From Desulfobacterales bacterium (GTDB taxonomy: Bacteria > Desulfobacterota > Desulfobacteria > Desulfobacterales > BuS5): 13,000 bases of DNA. The DNA lies in assembly GCA_016735355.1 (NCBI GenBank), contig JAERRQ010000118.1:1-13000 (forward strand), in the 5' to 3' direction. Positions 12,553-13,000 of this stretch are shown here, one piece after another. The notes beneath the pieces were generated by a model. That model did not search any database. It was not told the origin of the DNA and saw nothing but the letters and a program-made list of their open reading frames with translations. A program made the translations under genes and the position numbers. Numbering within the stretch: the first letter of the stretch is position 1; each line of letters starts with the position of its first letter.

Positions 12553-12802
12553 ACAATGGGGAGTACCTTTCCTCCTATTTTTAGGGCTCGCGCAAAAATA
12601 ACTTTACATTTTAAGCGTCGATGCATCCTGTCTGACTGCGTTACGAAAGCGTAGAAATATCTTGATATTCCTACGCTTTCGCGCCTTGCCAGCCAGGCGC
12701 CTCAACACTTAAAATTGCTAACTTATTTTTGTGCGAACCCTTAGGAACCCAAACTATGTGATAGTTGCACTCCCATGTTGTGTGTGCTAATGTTTTTTTT
12801 AT
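12553..12802 (-). pseudogene. Interrupted 5' fragment of IS200-type transposase tnpA
   Basis: From 12802 downward the minus strand reads KKTLAHTTWECNYHIVWVPK, a good match to TnpA N-termini of the pattern SHTxWxCKYHIVFVPKYRRK. The first codon is ATA, seven bases after GGAG, which suggests a decayed ATG. At 12740 the frame runs into a palindromic insert. On its far side the frame resumes as KNRRK and then, after an apparent one-base shift, KVL, so the original segment would have read VPKNRRKVL. A stop follows within about 25 codons. No HUH or Tyr catalytic residues survive. Confidence 0.65.
12584..12740. mobile_element. 157-bp palindromic MITE-like insert with TTA duplication
   Basis: The ends GGGCTCGCGCAAAAATAA and TTATTTTTGTGCGAACCC are inverted copies with few mismatches. 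The similarity continues inward (CATTTTAAGCG against CACTTAAAATT) to a core 18-bp stem with a two-base loop and one mismatch (12644-12681, CGAAAGCGTAG / CTACGCTTTCG). TTA lies directly on both sides (12581-12583 and 12741-12743), consistent with a 3-bp target duplication. There is no coding capacity. It sits inside the IS200-like tnpA fragment. Confidence 0.75.
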
Positions 12803-12807
12803 TATCT

Positions 12808-12867
12808 TGCTCCTTTTGGATTTTGGGCACATAATCAGCAATGTTACCTGTTAGTCCAAAAGGAGCA
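12808..12867 (-). promoter_or_regulatory. Shine-Dalgarno-sequestering hairpin of IS200-like tnpA
   Basis: A perfect 13-bp inverted repeat (TGCTCCTTTTGGA / TCCAAAAGGAGCA, 34-base loop) lies just before the would-be tnpA start on the minus strand. Its 3' arm contains AAAGGAGCA, the ribosome-binding site, so translation would be blocked when it folds. The same device is known from IS200 of enterobacteria. Confidence 0.65.
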
Positions 12868-12930
12868 TTTAATAAATACTCATCATAGCTTTTGCCATTC
12901 TCCCCAGCGTAGCTGGGGGGTTGGCTCTAT

Positions 12931-13000
12931 AATTATAAGTTCTACGCTATACCACAAAAAGTAAAACTTCAATCGGCTTAAATCAGAACCTCTATCCCTC
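12931..13000. other. Window edge, nothing recognised
   Basis: AT-rich sequence beyond the IS200-like left end. I see no gene, repeat or site that can be supported. Confidence 0.3.

Larger units (their letters stand above)
12541..12930 (-). mobile_element. IS200-like element remnant (left end and start of tnpA)
   Basis: On the minus strand, a stem-loop CCCAGC-TAC-GCTGGG (12903-12917) resembles the foldback hairpin near the left end of IS200-type elements. A second hairpin then hides the ribosome-binding site, followed by the first codons of a Y1 transposase. The coding part is interrupted by a palindromic insert at 12584-12740 and fades out near brnA. The right end and the catalytic tyrosine region are absent. 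Outer limits are approximate. Confidence 0.65.

Noticed and set aside
12741..12926. 61-codon open minus-strand frame containing a protein-like stretch (YDEYLLNAPFGLTGNIADY)
   Set aside because: It has no usable start codon, and both arms of the tnpA hairpin lie inside it. The alternative frame from 12802 gives a clear IS200 TnpA N-terminus, so this is judged a chance frame, though with some doubt.
1..13000. CRISPR array, tRNA or rRNA genes
   Set aside because: I saw no regularly spaced direct repeats with unique spacers, and no cloverleaf or rRNA-like sequence.

Overview
The window looks like chromosomal DNA of an anaerobic deltaproteobacterium (Desulfobacterota, possibly a Desulfobacterales-type sulfate reducer). 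This is inferred from gene content and order, not from a marker gene: a bbsAB-like DUF35/thiolase pair, an iron-sulfur flavoprotein, a sodium-pump decarboxylase beta subunit, and an smc remnant directly upstream of ftsY.

Positions 1-9038, all on the plus strand, hold a dense catabolic cluster. In order: the C-terminal part of an acyl-CoA dehydrogenase (cut by the window edge), a DUF35 zinc-ribbon/OB protein, an SCP2-type thiolase, a 141-bp gap with a palindromic repeat, an Isf-type flavoprotein, a small OadG-like membrane protein, an OadB/GcdB-type sodium-pump decarboxylase beta subunit, a hot-dog thioesterase, a MaoC-type hydratase, an SDR dehydrogenase, a fused GctA-GctB-like class I CoA-transferase/hydrolase, and a second acyl-CoA dehydrogenase. 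Together they give every step of a beta-oxidation-like route: CoA transfer or hydrolysis, oxidation, hydration, oxidation, thiolysis and possibly sodium-coupled decarboxylation. The substrate cannot be read from sequence. GctA/B and GcdB relatives suggest a dicarboxylate intermediate, and an Asp in place of the usual catalytic Glu in the second dehydrogenase hints at an unusual, perhaps alicyclic, acyl-CoA.

Positions 9039-11183 are housekeeping. A 100-bp terminal-inverted-repeat element abuts the cluster's last stop codon. It is followed by acylphosphatase (plus), then HU and FtsY (both minus).

Positions 11195-13000 are a graveyard of mobile DNA. A C-terminal smc fragment sits in the expected place upstream of ftsY, but it has an in-frame stop at the Walker B glutamate and ends at an IS3-type terminus. 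Beyond it lie the HTH tail of a RAYT-type transposase, a complete brnTA toxin-antitoxin pair, and a minus-strand IS200-like remnant. That remnant keeps its Shine-Dalgarno-sequestering hairpin and is itself split by a 157-bp palindromic element flanked by TTA duplications. This last region is the most structurally informative part of the window.
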